64,000 nucleotides of DNA from Chiridota heheva. Its lineage: Eukaryota; Echinodermata; Holothuroidea; Apodida; Chiridotidae. Location: positions 696,001 to 760,000 of the forward strand of contig JAIGNY010000912.1 of the NCBI GenBank assembly GCA_020152595.1, given 5' to 3'. Shown one piece after another: positions 11,808 to 38,160 of this stretch; position 1 is the first letter of the stretch; the number at the start of each line of letters is the position of its first letter. The notes below the pieces were generated by a model. It was not told the origin of the DNA and searched no databases. It saw only the letters and a list, made by a program, of their open reading frames with translations. A program made the translations under genes and the position numbers.

Positions 11808-12837
11808 CGTCAATGTATGTTGGCTGCATTCGCTAACACGGCAGTCATTGGTTGGGAGCTGAGCCTTCTACGTATTTTAGTTCTGGTTAGAACATAACCT
11901 AAGATGGAAAACTTTAGTTTCCGAATACTCTCCGCACCATTTTGTACTTTATATAAGACGAAGATGCCTGACCACTAAATTGATAGTGGTGCATGATGAC
12001 AGGAACCAAACAGACACCTTACCTCTAATTACCAGATTTCACGGAAAACACTTCATTGTGTTAGTTTTACCCCACAATGATGGAATATACACAGAATAAT
12101 CATACATGCGACATATCTCCTTCAGACACATTCTATGAAAATTAATGAAATCAATACAAAATGGTTCATATCAAACTTTGGTTTAATTTCGATATTTTGT
12201 TACAATTTTTTATCAAAATATGTTATACTATATAAAAACCAATTTCATAGGTAAGTACGAATATTTCTATAAAGGATGCAAATGAAGGTGGGACTTGTCC
12301 CCAATACATTAAACGGAACAGAATAACCAATTTCCTCAAACCAGAGACTTCTAATTAAACATACCACCTTATACAACGCCGTTCATAAAATCGCTTCCCC
12401 AAATCCATCACCCCTGCCACCTCATCGCCAACACGTCTTGATATTGGAGAGCCATGACGTACCAATATGGGCAAGCGCGGTACACTTTGTTGTGGAGTGG
12501 GCGAATGCTTTGAAAAGCATTGCCTTGTAAATTATAGAGGGCATAACAACCACACCGCGAAGTCGTAGGGCCTTAAAAGGATCTTAATATCTGCTATGCT
12601 CATCTTTCAAACTTGTGGATGTTATGCAGAATATACAGTGTTATGCGTGATGTAACGTACGAATGATGTATTCACTATCACTGTTATCAAACCAGCTTTA
12701 TATCAGGGCTGAGGGAGGCTATGTGGCCATGAAAGGGCTTCCTTCAACCTCCGCAATAATTTGCAAAGTGGTAAAGTAAACTCTAATGTATATCATAATG
12801 CGTAACATGAATAAGCTAAACAATGCCATATGACGCG

Positions 12838-12890
12838 ATGGCTAGAGCTCGGCCAAAGGCTTCTTACGGTTCGATCCTATAGGCAGTGGG
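12838..12890 (+). repeat. tRNA-like fragment (SINE head or pseudo-tRNA)
   Basis: 'gatggctagagctcgg' resembles an A box. About 30 bp later 'cggttcgatcc' matches the RNA polymerase III B-box consensus. No acceptor-stem pairing is evident, so this is a tRNA-derived repeat fragment rather than a tRNA gene. Confidence 0.4.
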
Positions 12891-13314
12891 GTTCAGATTT
12901 TAATTTTAATCCGTCGGTTCAACAAGCTTTGATATTCGGGTGCTTATTATGTTTTTAAATTTCAAAAGGGCAACTAGGCTCAGAAAAAAGGTTCTTCGGT
13001 ATTGATATATTAAACATTTGTGCGATTTTGTATTTAAATACATGAACTTAGACACACAGAGGGAGAGAAAGAGGGGGGAGGGGTAGGTAGGTGTCAGAGT
13101 ACACGTGATATAGAACAGGCTCATTTTAAAAGTTTGACAACATTTACACAAGTTTGTCGTAAATTATTGAAAACCTTTCTTCCAGTCTTTTAGACAACCC
13201 ATATTTTTCAGGGTGACGGTAAACCTAATCATGTACAAACGTAAACAATAAACGTATTTCCACATTATGCGTTTTCATATTTTGTGTTTTGTATATATGG
13301 TGTATTATTGTTTT

Positions 13315-13850
13315 TGCCCTCAAAATGTCAATTTTGCGAGAGCTCCCTTAAACGGGCCCTTGGACCCCACGCCGACAAGTCGGGCGCTTTACGCTTTGTA
13401 TATGGTGTATTATAGCTCTCTTTGACATGAATTTTGACATAATAATACACCTTACTATGCGTTGTGACATATTTGTTTGCCCTTGAAATGTCAATTTTGC
13501 GGGGGCTTCGCCCACTAGATCCATACCGGGGCTTCGCCCCTGGACCCCACCAGCACCAGGGGCCCTTAAGCGGGCTGCTGGACCCCACGCAGACAAGTCG
13601 AGCGCTTTGCGCTTTGTATATGGTGTAGAGTAGCTCTCTTTGACATGAATTTTGACTTATATAATACACTTTCTTACTATGCGTTGTGACATAATATTTT
13701 GCCCTTGAAATGTCAATTGCGAGAGCTTCAGGGGGCTTTGCCCCCTAGACTCCTACCGGAGTTTCGCCCTTGGACCACACCAGGGCCCCTTAACGGGCCC
13801 CTGGATCCCACGCCGACAAGCCGAACGCTTTGCACTCAAAGTGACACCTT
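13315..13850. repeat. GC-rich tandem block, three irregular copies of about 165-220 bp
   Basis: Each copy starts near 'gccctygaaatgtcaattt' (about 13315, 13480 and 13700). It passes through a 'gggcccctggaccccac' GC-rich part and a 'gccgacaagtcgggcgcttt'-like part, then a 'tgacatgaattttgac' AT-rich part. Base composition swings sharply within each unit. Overlapping open frames on the minus strand (13328-13669) arise from it and are not exon-like. About 80 bp beyond it, at about 13933-13953, lies 'ggctacgccactg', a motif found at other repeat edges here. Confidence 0.75.
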
Positions 13851-15119
13851 CGGTGTTACCTTAACTATGCCACTAAATATTGTGTCGGTTCAATTCAATC
13901 CCCCTTCTTCCTCTTTCCTCATATGAAAATCCTGGCTACGCCACTGCCTATAGGCCTACATTCAAAGCGGCTCTGACTTTCTCTTATTAGATCTTAGAAT
14001 TTCAAATGTTTAGGTCGATAAGTTTTGTTAAAAAAATATAATAGATTATTTACTGGTAAAAGGCATCTCTGTGTCTCCTGCATCAGCACTTTGTCTGCAT
14101 TTCTCGGAAGGTTATATAGGCTTTGATTCAGCCTCTGAAGTTATGTCTAGATGTCATATTTTTGACGTAATCACATAGCATTCTGTCACTAAAATCTTTT
14201 TAAAAAAAATTCAAAATCCTAAACAATTGTCGAGTACATAATGCCACCTGTATGGCGATTTTGCTAAAGCAAAGACTTATTTTCTGTGTTGCTTTTTATA
14301 AAGAATTTGGTTGTATGAAAGTGTGGATTCCCGTCAGTGGCCAAAATGTGTGCGTGTGTGGGATGGGACCATGTCTTTTGATACGTAACTTCCAAAAAGT
14401 GGGCACAATCTTCTTGATTACTTTATCTTAACATTAAGAGGGAATCTTATTTCAGTTCGATGTTAAAATTTTGCACGTCACATCCGATTGTGGATCGTTT
14501 TTGATTAAATATGTGTTATATGTATTGTATGTATATGTACAGTGTGTTATCACCTTCGCGGTGGTTGATGATTGCTTGTCGGTATTTGTGTATGACTAGT
14601 CAGAAACTTTGACTTGTATTGTATATTACTGTCCGTGTTAACACGACTAACACGATTTTTGGCCTTTAACATTATTTTTTTCTGACAAAGTAATGGTCAG
14701 GACCTCCTTACTTGCTAATGATTCCAATTGAACAGTATATAATAAGTGATTTAATATTGGACCCAGATGACAACCAATTATTTTCAGGCACGTAGCTAGA
14801 ACAAGTGCACATTTAAGAGAAAGCACATTTCGTTTTCATTTTGACCTTATAATTTACCATACGTTTCGGCAAAATATGGGGACGGGCCCCTGTTCCACCT
14901 GAGGCACGTGTCTGTTTGTGTGGCGATCGGTGATAGAGCACCCAAAGTGATAAACACACATACGAAAGACCTAACTACCACTTTGTACCTTATAAGTTGT
15001 AAGACAATCTGCCATCCACCTTCCAAAATAATATAACCTTCTTAAAAAATAACCACTCTGAAAAGTGAAATTGTTTTATCTCTCAAATTGAGCTCGTTCC
15101 AAATTTCACTTTTTGTCTT

Positions 15120-29638
<14,519 letters not shown>

Positions 29639-30165
29639 TTTGACGAGGAAGTGTACTTTCGATTGCAATATAAAAAGGAAAACCAGTTCGTCTTCTTGTC
29701 CCGAGTTATACCATGAAACTGGTTTCTACAGTGAATGCTTGTTTAAATCTCTACACAATCTAGCTGACAACAAGCGCGGCCATGCATATAAATCCTCTTC
29801 TTCAAATCAGAAGAAAACAAACTTGTCCATTGAAGCACGTACAATTCATGTTTCGTTCCTTGTGACTGTTTCCAATGTTTGTTTCCTGTAAAGAGTTTCC
29901 TGTGAAGCTTATTTCAAACGTATTGTGTGAACCATGATTTTAAAATCAAACGGGTGTATCTGGAAGGCCTACCAGGATTCATACTACCTTAGGTTGTTTA
30001 TTTGCAATGTTAATGCGGGTTTCTTTTTATTAGGTGTATAGATTTCAGCGCATGCATGGATAGCTTTCACATACAAAGGTCAATTAGAAATTACTTTGCA
30101 AAACACTATAATTACTTTTTTAGTTCTTTCAATCAATTAAAAGATTTTTTTTTTATTTTACTGAT

Positions 30166-30341
30166 TTATAATTCATTTAAATCGAGGTCTTGAATATTCT
30201 TCCATGTTCCGCATGGGAAGCTTTGGAGACTGAGCATTGTTATATATTGCCCGAAGTTTGGTGTAAGGTTAAACTTAAGTTCATCAAAAGGCGAAATACC
30301 TACAAAATCTTTTTCTAATCCGTATAGCATAAACACACAGA
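30166..30341 (-). CDS. Possible terminal exon of an unrecognised gene
   Basis: A long pyrimidine-rich tract ends in CTATTCCAG, an excellent acceptor. It is followed by 58 open codons of ordinary protein composition (MLYGLEKDFVGISPFDELKF and onward) and TAA. AATAAA follows within 10 bp, next to an A run. No family is recognised and no upstream exon was found, so it may be a chance frame or a retrocopy fragment. Confidence 0.25.
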
Positions 30342-30803
30342 CTGGAATAGCAAGATCAGACAAAAAGGTAACACAAGAAAATGAAAGAAAAAAATCATTC
30401 GCAAGAACTGAAAACACAATCGAAATGGTTCTGCATGTTATGATCATTACAATCACGTTGAGTTGTCACCTCCCCCAGGGGTGTCGGACTGAGGAACTCA
30501 GTGGGGAATCAAGTGAGGGCACTTTTTTGACAGGCATCTTTTCATTTTCAAAAAGACACTTTCCGGGCATTATGATCCGCATCCCAGGTTATGTGCTTCA
30601 CACTCCAGAATATACTTGCTTTATGTCTATTGTTTGCAGCATGGCTTTTCTCCCATTCGAGAATTTCTCAATATAGTTAGTTTCTCAACTAACTGTGACT
30701 GTGGGGCCCCCTAATATCGTGTTGCTTGCTAAAACTATGTTACAGCATGCTTGGTGCTGCCATTGTCAATTCAATTTTACAGAGTGAGCATATGAATAAT
30801 TAT

Positions 30804-33800
30804 GTCTCCCTCCGGAAGAGAGTCTCCCCCAGGAAGGGAGTTTCCCACGGAAGAGAGTCTTCCCCATGAAAAGAGTCTCCCCAGGGACAGAGTCTCCCTC
30901 CGGAAGCCAAGTCTCCCTCAGGAAGAGAGTCTCTTTTAGGAAGAGATTTTCCCTCAGGAAAAAGGTCTCTCTCAGGAAGAGAGTTTCCCTCTTGAAGAGA
31001 GTCTCTACCAAGAAGAGAGTCTACCCCAGGAAGAGAGTCTTCCTCAGGAAGATTGTTTCCCTCCGGAAATCTCCTCCGGAAGAGTCTCCCTCCGGAAATC
31101 TTCTCCAGAAGAGAGTCTCCCTCCAGAAAAGAGTCTCCTTCCAGAAGAGAGTCTTCCTCCGGAAGAGAGTCTCCCTCCGGAAGAGAGTCTCCCTCCACAA
31201 GAGAGTCTCCTCCCAGGAAGAGTCTCCAGTCTCCCCCCGGAAGAGAATCTCCCCCCGGAAGAGAGTATCCCTCCGGAAGAGAGTCTCCCTCAGGAAGAGA
31301 GTCTCCCCCGGAAGAGAGTCTCCCCCGGAAGAGAGTCTCCCTCCAGAAGAGAGACTCCCTCCGGAAGAGTCTCCCTTCAGAAGAGAGTCTCCCTTCAAAA
31401 GAGAGTCTCTGTTCGGAAGAGAGTCTCTCTCCAAAAGAGAGTCTCTCTCCAAAGAGAGTCTCTCTCCAAAAGAGAGTCTCTCTCCAAAAGAGAGTCTCTC
31501 TCCAAAAGAGAGTCTCTCTCCAAAGAAGTCTCTCTCCAAAAGAGAGTCTCTCTCCAAAAGAGAGTCTCTCTCCAAAGAGAGTCTCTCTCCAAAAGAGAGT
31601 CTCCAAAAAGTCTCTGTTCAAAAGAGTCTCTCCAAAAGAGAGTCTCTCTCGGAAGAGAGTCTCTCTCCAAAAGAGAGTCTCTCTCCAAAAGAGAGTCTCT
31701 CTCCAAAAGAGAGTCTCTCTCCAAAAGAGAGTCTCTCTCCAAAAGAGAGTCTCTCTCCAAAAGAGAGTCTCTCTCCAAAAGAGAGTCTCTCTCCAAAAGA
31801 GAGTCTCTCTCAAAAGAGAGTCTCTCTCCAAAAAGAGAGTCTCTCTCAAAAGAGAGTCTCTCTCCAAAAAGTCTCTCTCCAAAGAGTCTCCAAAAGAGAG
31901 TCTCTCCAAAGAGAGTCTCTCTCCAAAAGAGAGTCTCTCTCCAAAAGAGAGTCTCTCTCAAAAGAGAGTCTCTCTCCAAAAGAGAGTCTCTCTCCAAAAG
32001 AGAGTCTCTCTCCAAAAGAGAGTCTCTCTCCAAAAGAGAGTCTCTCTCAAAAGAGAGTCTCTCTCCAAAAGAGAGTCTCTCTCTCCAAAAGAGAGTCTCT
32101 CTCCAAAAGAGAGTCTCTCTCCAAAAGAGAGTCTCTCTCTCCAAAAGAGAGTCTCTCTCCAAAAAGAGAGTCTCTCCAAAAGAGAGTCTCTCTCCAAAAG
32201 AGAGTCTCTCTCCAAAAGAGAGTCTCTCTCCAAAAGAGAGTCTCTCCAAAGAGAGTCTCTCTCCAAAAGAGAGTCTCTCTCCAAAAGAGAGTCTCTCTCC
32301 AAAAAGAGTCTCTCTCCAAAAGAGAGTCTCTCTCCAAAAGAGAGTCTCTCTCCAAAAGAGAGTCTCTCTCCAAAAAGAGAGTCTCTTCTCCAAAAGAGAG
32401 TCTCTCTCCAAAAGAGAGTCTCTCTCCAAAAGAGAGTCTCTCTCCAAAAGAGAGTCTCTCTCCAAAAGAGAGTCTCTCTCCAAAAGAGAGTCTCTCTCCA
32501 AAAGAGAGTCTCTCTCCAAAAGAGAGTCTCTCCAAAAGAGAGTCTCTCTCCAAAAGAGAGTCTCTCTCCAAAAGAGAGTCTCTCTCCAAAAGAGAGTCTC
32601 TTCCAAAAGAGAGTCTCTCTCCAAAAGAGAGTCTCTCTCCAAAAGAGAGTCTCTCTCAAAAGAGAGTCTCTCTCCAAAGAGAGTCTCTCTCCAAAAGAGA
32701 GTCTCTCTCCAAAAAAGTCTCTCTCCAAAAGAGAGTCTCTCCAAAAGAGAGTCTCTCTCCAAAAGAGAGTCTCTCTCCAAAAGAGAGTCTCTCTCCAAAA
32801 GAGAGTCTCTCTCCAAAAGAGAGTCTCTCTCCAAAGAGAGTCTCTCTCCAAAAGAGAGTCTCTCTCCAAAAGAGAGTCTCTCTCCAAAAGAGAGTCTCTC
32901 TCCAAAAGAGAGTCTCTCCAAAAGAGAGTCTCTCTCCAAAAGAGAGTCTCTCTCCAAAAAGAGAGTCTCTCTCCAAAGAGAGTCTCTCTCCAAAAGAGAG
33001 TCTCTCTCCAAAAGAGAGTCTCTCTCAAAAGAGAGTCTCTCTCCAAAGAGAGTCTCTCTCCAAAAGAGAGTCTCTCTCCAAAAGAGAGTCTCTCTCCAAA
33101 AGAGAGTCTCTCTCCAAAAGAGAGTCTCTCTCCAAAAGAGAGTCTCTCTCCAAAAGAGAGTCTCTCTCCAAAAGAGAGTCTCTCTCCAAAGAGAGTCTCT
33201 CTCCAAAAGAGAGTCTCTCTCCAAAAGAGAGTCTCTCTCCAAAAGAGAGTCTCTCTCAAAAAGAGAGTCTCTCTCCAAAGAGAGTCTCTCTCCAAAAGAG
33301 AGTCTCTCTCCAAAAGAGAGTCTCTCTCCAAAAGAGAGTCTCTCTCCAAAAGAGAGTCTCTCTCCAAAAGAGAGTCTCTCTCCAAAAGAGAGTCTCTCTC
33401 CAAAAGAGAGTCTCTCTCCAAAAGAGAGTCTCTCTCCAAAAGAGAGTCTCTCTCCAAAAGAGAGTCTCTCTCCAAAAGAGAGTCTCTCTCCAAAAGAGTC
33501 TCTCTCCAAAAGAGAGTCTCTCTCCAAAAGAGAGTCTCTCTCCAAAAGAGAGTCTCTCTCCAAAAGAGAGTCTCTCTCCAAAAGAGAGTCTCTCTCCAAA
33601 AGAGAGTCTCTCTCCAAAAGAGAGTCTCTCTCCAAAAAAGAGAGTCTCTCTCCAAAAGAGTCTCTCTCAAAAGAGAGTCTCTCTCCAAAAAGTCTCTCTC
33701 CAAAGAGAGTCTCTCTCCAAAAGAGAGTCTCTCTCCAAAAGAGAGTCTCTCTCCAGAGAGTCTCTCTCAAAAGAGAGTCTCTCTCCAAAAGAGTCTCTCT

Positions 33801-35510
33801 CCAAAGAGAGTCTCTCTCCAAAAGAGAGTCTCTCTCCAAAAGAGAGTCTCTCTCCAAAAGAGAGTCTCTCTCCAAAAGAGAGTCTCTCTCCAAAAGAGAG
33901 TCTCTCTCCAAAAGAGAGTCTCTCTCCAAAAGAGAGTCTCTCTCCAAAAGAGAGTCTCTCTCCAAAAGAGAGTCTCTCTCCAAAAGAGAGTCTCTCTCCA
34001 AAAGAGAGTCTCTCTCAAAAGAGAGTCTCTCTCCAAAAAAGAGAGTCTCTCTCCAAAAGAGAGTCTCTCTCCAAAAGAGAGTCTCTCTCCAAAAGAGAGT
34101 CTCTCTCCAAAGAGAGTCTCTCTCCAAAAGAGAGTCTCTCTCCAAAAAGAAGTCTCTCTCCAAAAGAGAGTCTCTCTCCAAAAGAGAGTCTCTCTCCAAA
34201 AGAGAGTCTCTCTCCAAAGAGAGTCTCTCTCCAAAGAGAGTCTCTCTCCAAAAGAGAGTCTCTCTCAAAAGAGAGTCTCTCCAAAGAGAGTCTCTCTCCA
34301 AAAGAGAGTCTCTCTCCAAAAGAGAGTCTCTCTCCAAAAGAGAGTCTCTCTCCAAAAGAGAGTCTCTCTCCAAAAAAGAGAGTCTCTCTCCAAAAAGTCT
34401 CTCTCCAAAAGAGAGTCTCTCTCCAAAAGAGAGTCTCTCTCCAAAAGAGAGTCTCTCTCCAAAGAGAGTCTCTCTCCAAAAGAGAGTCTCTCTCCAAAAG
34501 AGAGTCTCTCTCCAAAAGAGAGTCTCTCTCCAAAAGAGAGTCTCTCTCCAAAGAGAGTCTCTCTCCAAAAGAGTCTCTCTCCAAAGAGAGTCTCTCTCCA
34601 AAAGAAGTCTCTCTCCAAAGAGAGTCTCTCTCCAAAGAGAGTCTCTCTCCAAAAAAGTCTCTCTCCAAAGAGAGTCTCTCTCAAAAGAGAGTCTCTCTCA
34701 AAGAGAGTCTCTCCAAAAGAGAGTCTCTCTCCAAAAGAGAGTCTCTCTCAAAAAGAGAGTCTCTCTCCAAAAGAGAGTCTCTCTCCAAAAGAGAGTCTCT
34801 CTCCAAAGAAGTCTCTCTCCAAAGAGAGTCTCTCTCCAAAAGAGAGTCTCTCCAAAAGAGAGTCTCTCTCCAAAAGAGAGTCTCTCTCCAAAAGAGAGTC
34901 TCTCTCAAAAGAGAGTCTCTCTCCAAAAGAGAGTCTCTCTCAAAAGAGAGTCTCTCTCCAAAGAGAGTCTCTCTCCAAAGAGAGTCTCTCTCCAAAGAAG
35001 TCTCTCTCCAAAAGAGAGTCTCTCTCCAAAAGAGAGTCTCTCTCCAAAAGAGAGTCTCTCTCCAAAAGAGAGTCTCTCTCCAAAGAGAGTCTCTCTCCAA
35101 AAGAGAGTCTCTCTCCAAAAGAGAGTCTCTCTCTCTCTCCAAAAGAGAGTCTCTCTCAAAAGAGAGTCTCTCTCTCTCTCCAAAAGAGAGTCTCTCTCCA
35201 AAAAAGTCTCTCTCCAAAGAGAGTCTCTCTCCAAAAGAGAGTCTCTCTCCAAAAGAGAGTCTCTCTCCAAAAGAGAGTCTCTCTCCAAAGAGAGTCTCTC
35301 TCCAAAGAGAGTCTCTCTCCAAAAGAGAGTCTCTCTCCAAAGAGAGTCTCTCTCCAAAAGAGAGTCTCTCTCAAAGAGAGTCTCTCTCCAAAAGAGTCTC
35401 CAAAAAGAGTCTCTCTCCAAAAGAGTCTCTCTCAAAAGAGAGTCTCTCTCCAAAAGAGAGTCTCTCTCCAAAAGAGAGTCTCTCTCCAAAAGAGAGTCTC
35501 TCTCTGGAAG
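30804..35510. repeat. 18-bp minisatellite, 4.7 kb, roughly 260 copies
   Basis: The core unit is 'agagagtctctctccaaa'. The left 600 bp (30804-31430) holds an older, more varied form with 'cctccggaagagagtctc', and the rest is homogeneous. The unit contains AGAGAG-T-CTCTCT, a near-perfect palindrome, and is rich in GAGAG, the GAGA-factor motif. Because 18 is a multiple of three and no frame contains a stop, open frames of up to 1570 codons occur on both strands and in several frames. One- and two-base indels shift between them freely, which argues against selection for a protein. It lies between FBP-A exon 1 and the 3' end of FBP-B and abuts a LINE fragment. Confidence 0.97.
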
Positions 35511-37335
35511 TAAATGATTTCATCCGGATAGTTTTTCTAAGTTGTGGGAGCGATGAAAGCTCTAAAAAGGTTGTATAGGGGGCAAGCAAGGAGAGCGTGG
35601 TGGACTGTTGAGGGTGCAATGGCAATTGTTGCAGAGAGGTTGGGGGAGCCAATAAGGAGGTGGGAGTGAGTGAGGTGGGTGTGACCTATTCTTAGATGGG
35701 TAATATGAACGTTGTCGACACGAGAGAGGTTGTGGATGGTGGGTTTGATTGGAATGGTGGGCGGGATAACGTGGAGTTTGTTATCAATTTGGAAGTTCCA
35801 TGAGGTTTGCCAGCGGTCACGAACATGGGAAGCAATAAAGCCGTTTGACATCAGAAAGGTTTTGGGAAATTGGGTAGGGGGAGGTTGAGGGCAAGCATAG
35901 TGGCTGCATCAGCCGTCATTGTCAGGGATGCCAACATGGCTGGGTATCCAGAAGAAAAGAATACTTCTCCTGCAGAGGGTGGGCGAAAGGAGTTTACGGA
36001 GGAGGTGGGATATGGAGTTTTCCCATTTAGGATTGAGTGAAGAAGTAAGGACAGCCTTAGAGTCGGAGAAGATGGTAAAGTGGCTGAGCGGAGAGTATTC
36101 AATAAAGTTGAGGGCGAGGATGATGGCCTTGGCCTCGGCGGAAAAGATGGACGAATAGTCGGGAAGCCTGCTACTGAGGGTGAAGTCTAGGATGACGGCA
36201 GCAGCAGCTGTCTTGTCACCTTTCTTGAAGCCTTCAGTATATATGGAGGAGCATAGTTTGAGAGTTGGTCTTTGATTTGGTTTTAGAGGTTGATGAAGAG
36301 GTTAGGGTGGGTTTGGGTTTTGTGAGTGGAGAGGTTCAAGTGGATAGAAGGTAGGGGATGGCCCAAGGAGGAAAAGTGGGCCAGTAGAAGGTGCCAAGAG
36401 TGGCGGGGTTGATGCCGAGATGGAGGTCTGATTTGATGCGTAAGCTAAAGGGAGGGGATAGGGTTTTAGTCCTATCAAAGAGGGTGGAGAAATTGGGGTA
36501 CCTAATGAGGTTGTAAACAGAGTTCTGGGTGTTGGTGAGGACTCTAAAAGCAAAGGAAAGGCTAAGCTTTCTACACCTTGGCAGAAAGGGGGGTTCGTTG
36601 GCTTCAATATGAAGGCTGGTGATTGGGGAGGTCCTGTAGGCACTCAGACAAAGTCTGAGGGCTTCATTTTGGATGGTGTTAATGTGGTTGAGGTACGAGT
36701 TGTGAGCGACACAGTAGACAATATTGCCGTTATCAAGTTTGGCACGAATGGTGAGCCTGAAGATTTTGAGGAGAGCATAGCGGTTTGCACCCCAAGTGGT
36801 GTTGCAGAGGCGGAGAAATTTGAGGGAGCTGTTGCATTTCTGTTTCAGGTTGGTGATGTGTTGCTTGTAGGAGAGCTTGAGGTCTACATTTAAATCCATA
36901 AACTTAAGTTGCTAAACTTTAGGGATGCAATTGCCATTGAGCACGACAGAAGTGCATGCAGACTGTCGTCTTTGGAGAATTTAAAACAGTTATTGTTGCA
37001 CCAGTCTTGCAGCTGGTTGAGGTCGAGTTGGAGCCTATTTTCGACAAGAGGAAAGCTAGGGGAGGAGTAGAAGATGGTGAAGTCGTTCACGTTTGATGCT
37101 GGGGCCAAGGTTGTCCGCAATGTCGTGAATGCTCAGGTTAAAGAGAGGATGCTGTCCTGGGGGATGCCCTCTTCTTGGTGAGGGGGGGGTAGGGGTTGGA
37201 GAGGGTGTGGCCAATACGAACTTGGAACTGCCTGGATAAGAGGAAGTTTTGAATAAAGATGGGAGGTGGCCTCTAGAGGCCGATGGTGTAAAGTTTGCGG
37301 AGTTTTTGTCCAAACTTGAAGATGTTACAAACTTG
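35511..37335 (-). mobile_element. Non-LTR retrotransposon fragment with RT and RNase H, copy 1
   Basis: On the minus strand, in order from 37335 down: an RT palm fragment (FIQNFLLSRQFQVRIG, then LFNLSIHDIAD), a region with DFTIFYSS where the YADD box should be, a 'YKQHITNLKQKCNSSLKFLR' thumb segment, and 'RLTIRAKLDNGNIVYC'. An RNase H domain follows towards 35850. Several frameshifts break the ORF. The layout (RT followed by RNase H, no LTR) fits the I/jockey group. It is closely related to the copy at 57996-59445. The 3' end touches the 18-bp array. Confidence 0.85.
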
Positions 37336-37439
37336 CTGCACAAGTTTTGTCCAGATTTATAAACTAGAACAGTAAATACCGTCATGATTCACATGCCTAT
37401 GCAAATTGACAACCATATCATATGACCCGGCCAATTACA

Positions 37440-38160
37440 AAAATAGCATCTAACAAAAAGTTCCACATGGCATCCCACCCCATGTCCCACCACCAATCTC
37501 CCACATGGCATTCCATGTCCCACATGGCATCCCATCCTATGACCCACATGGCATTCCATCCTATGACCCACATGGCATCCTACCCTATGCTCCACATGGA
37601 TCCCATCCCATGTTTCACATGCATCCCATGTCCCAAATGGCATCCCATCCCTTGTCCAACAAGGCATTCCATCATATCTCCCACATGGCATTCCACCATA
37701 CAGTATGTCCCACATGGCATTCCACCATATGCATCCCACCCTGTTCCACATGGATCCCATCCTGTCCCACATTAATCCAATCATGTCCCACATGGCATCC
37801 GTGTGTCCCACATGGCATCCCTCCCTATGTCCCCCATGGCATCCCACCTTGTCCCACATCAGTGGCTTCCTATCTGATGTTCCACATGATATCCCTCCCA
37901 ACGACATATCCTACTTTGTACCACATGACATCACATTCCATGTCCCCATGGCCTTCTACCCGATGACCCAGTCTCCTGCCCTACATGTATGTCACACATG
38001 GCATCCCTACCTGTCACACCCTGTGTTACTCATGGCATCCCACCCCATGTCCCACATGGCATCCCACCCCATCCCATAGCACTCCACCCTACGTCCCGCA
38101 GGCATTCCACCATATATCCTATATGGCATCCCACCCTGTCCCACATGACATCACATAGGC
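37440..38160. repeat. Degenerate 24-bp minisatellite, about 28 copies
   Basis: 'cccacatggcatcccatcct' followed by 'atga' recurs with many substitutions and indels, giving His/Met/Pro-rich open frames in three plus-strand frames. Degeneracy is much higher than in the other arrays, suggesting greater age. Confidence 0.85.

Larger units (their letters stand above)
10631..15119. other. Spacer between the small gene and FBP-A
   Basis: No exon is recognised. The stretch contains an inverted-repeat element at 11554-11807, a tRNA-like fragment at 12838-12890 and the GC-rich tandem block at 13315-13850, which are listed separately. The remainder is AT-rich, with short ACGT-containing palindromes and C-rich runs (11386-11403). 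Confidence 0.5.

Noticed and set aside
30866..35578. Giant KRVSLQ/KESLSP repeat protein of about 1570 residues
   Set aside because: All frames of the 18-bp unit lack stops, frames interchange at every indel and both strands are equally open, so length alone carries no coding information.
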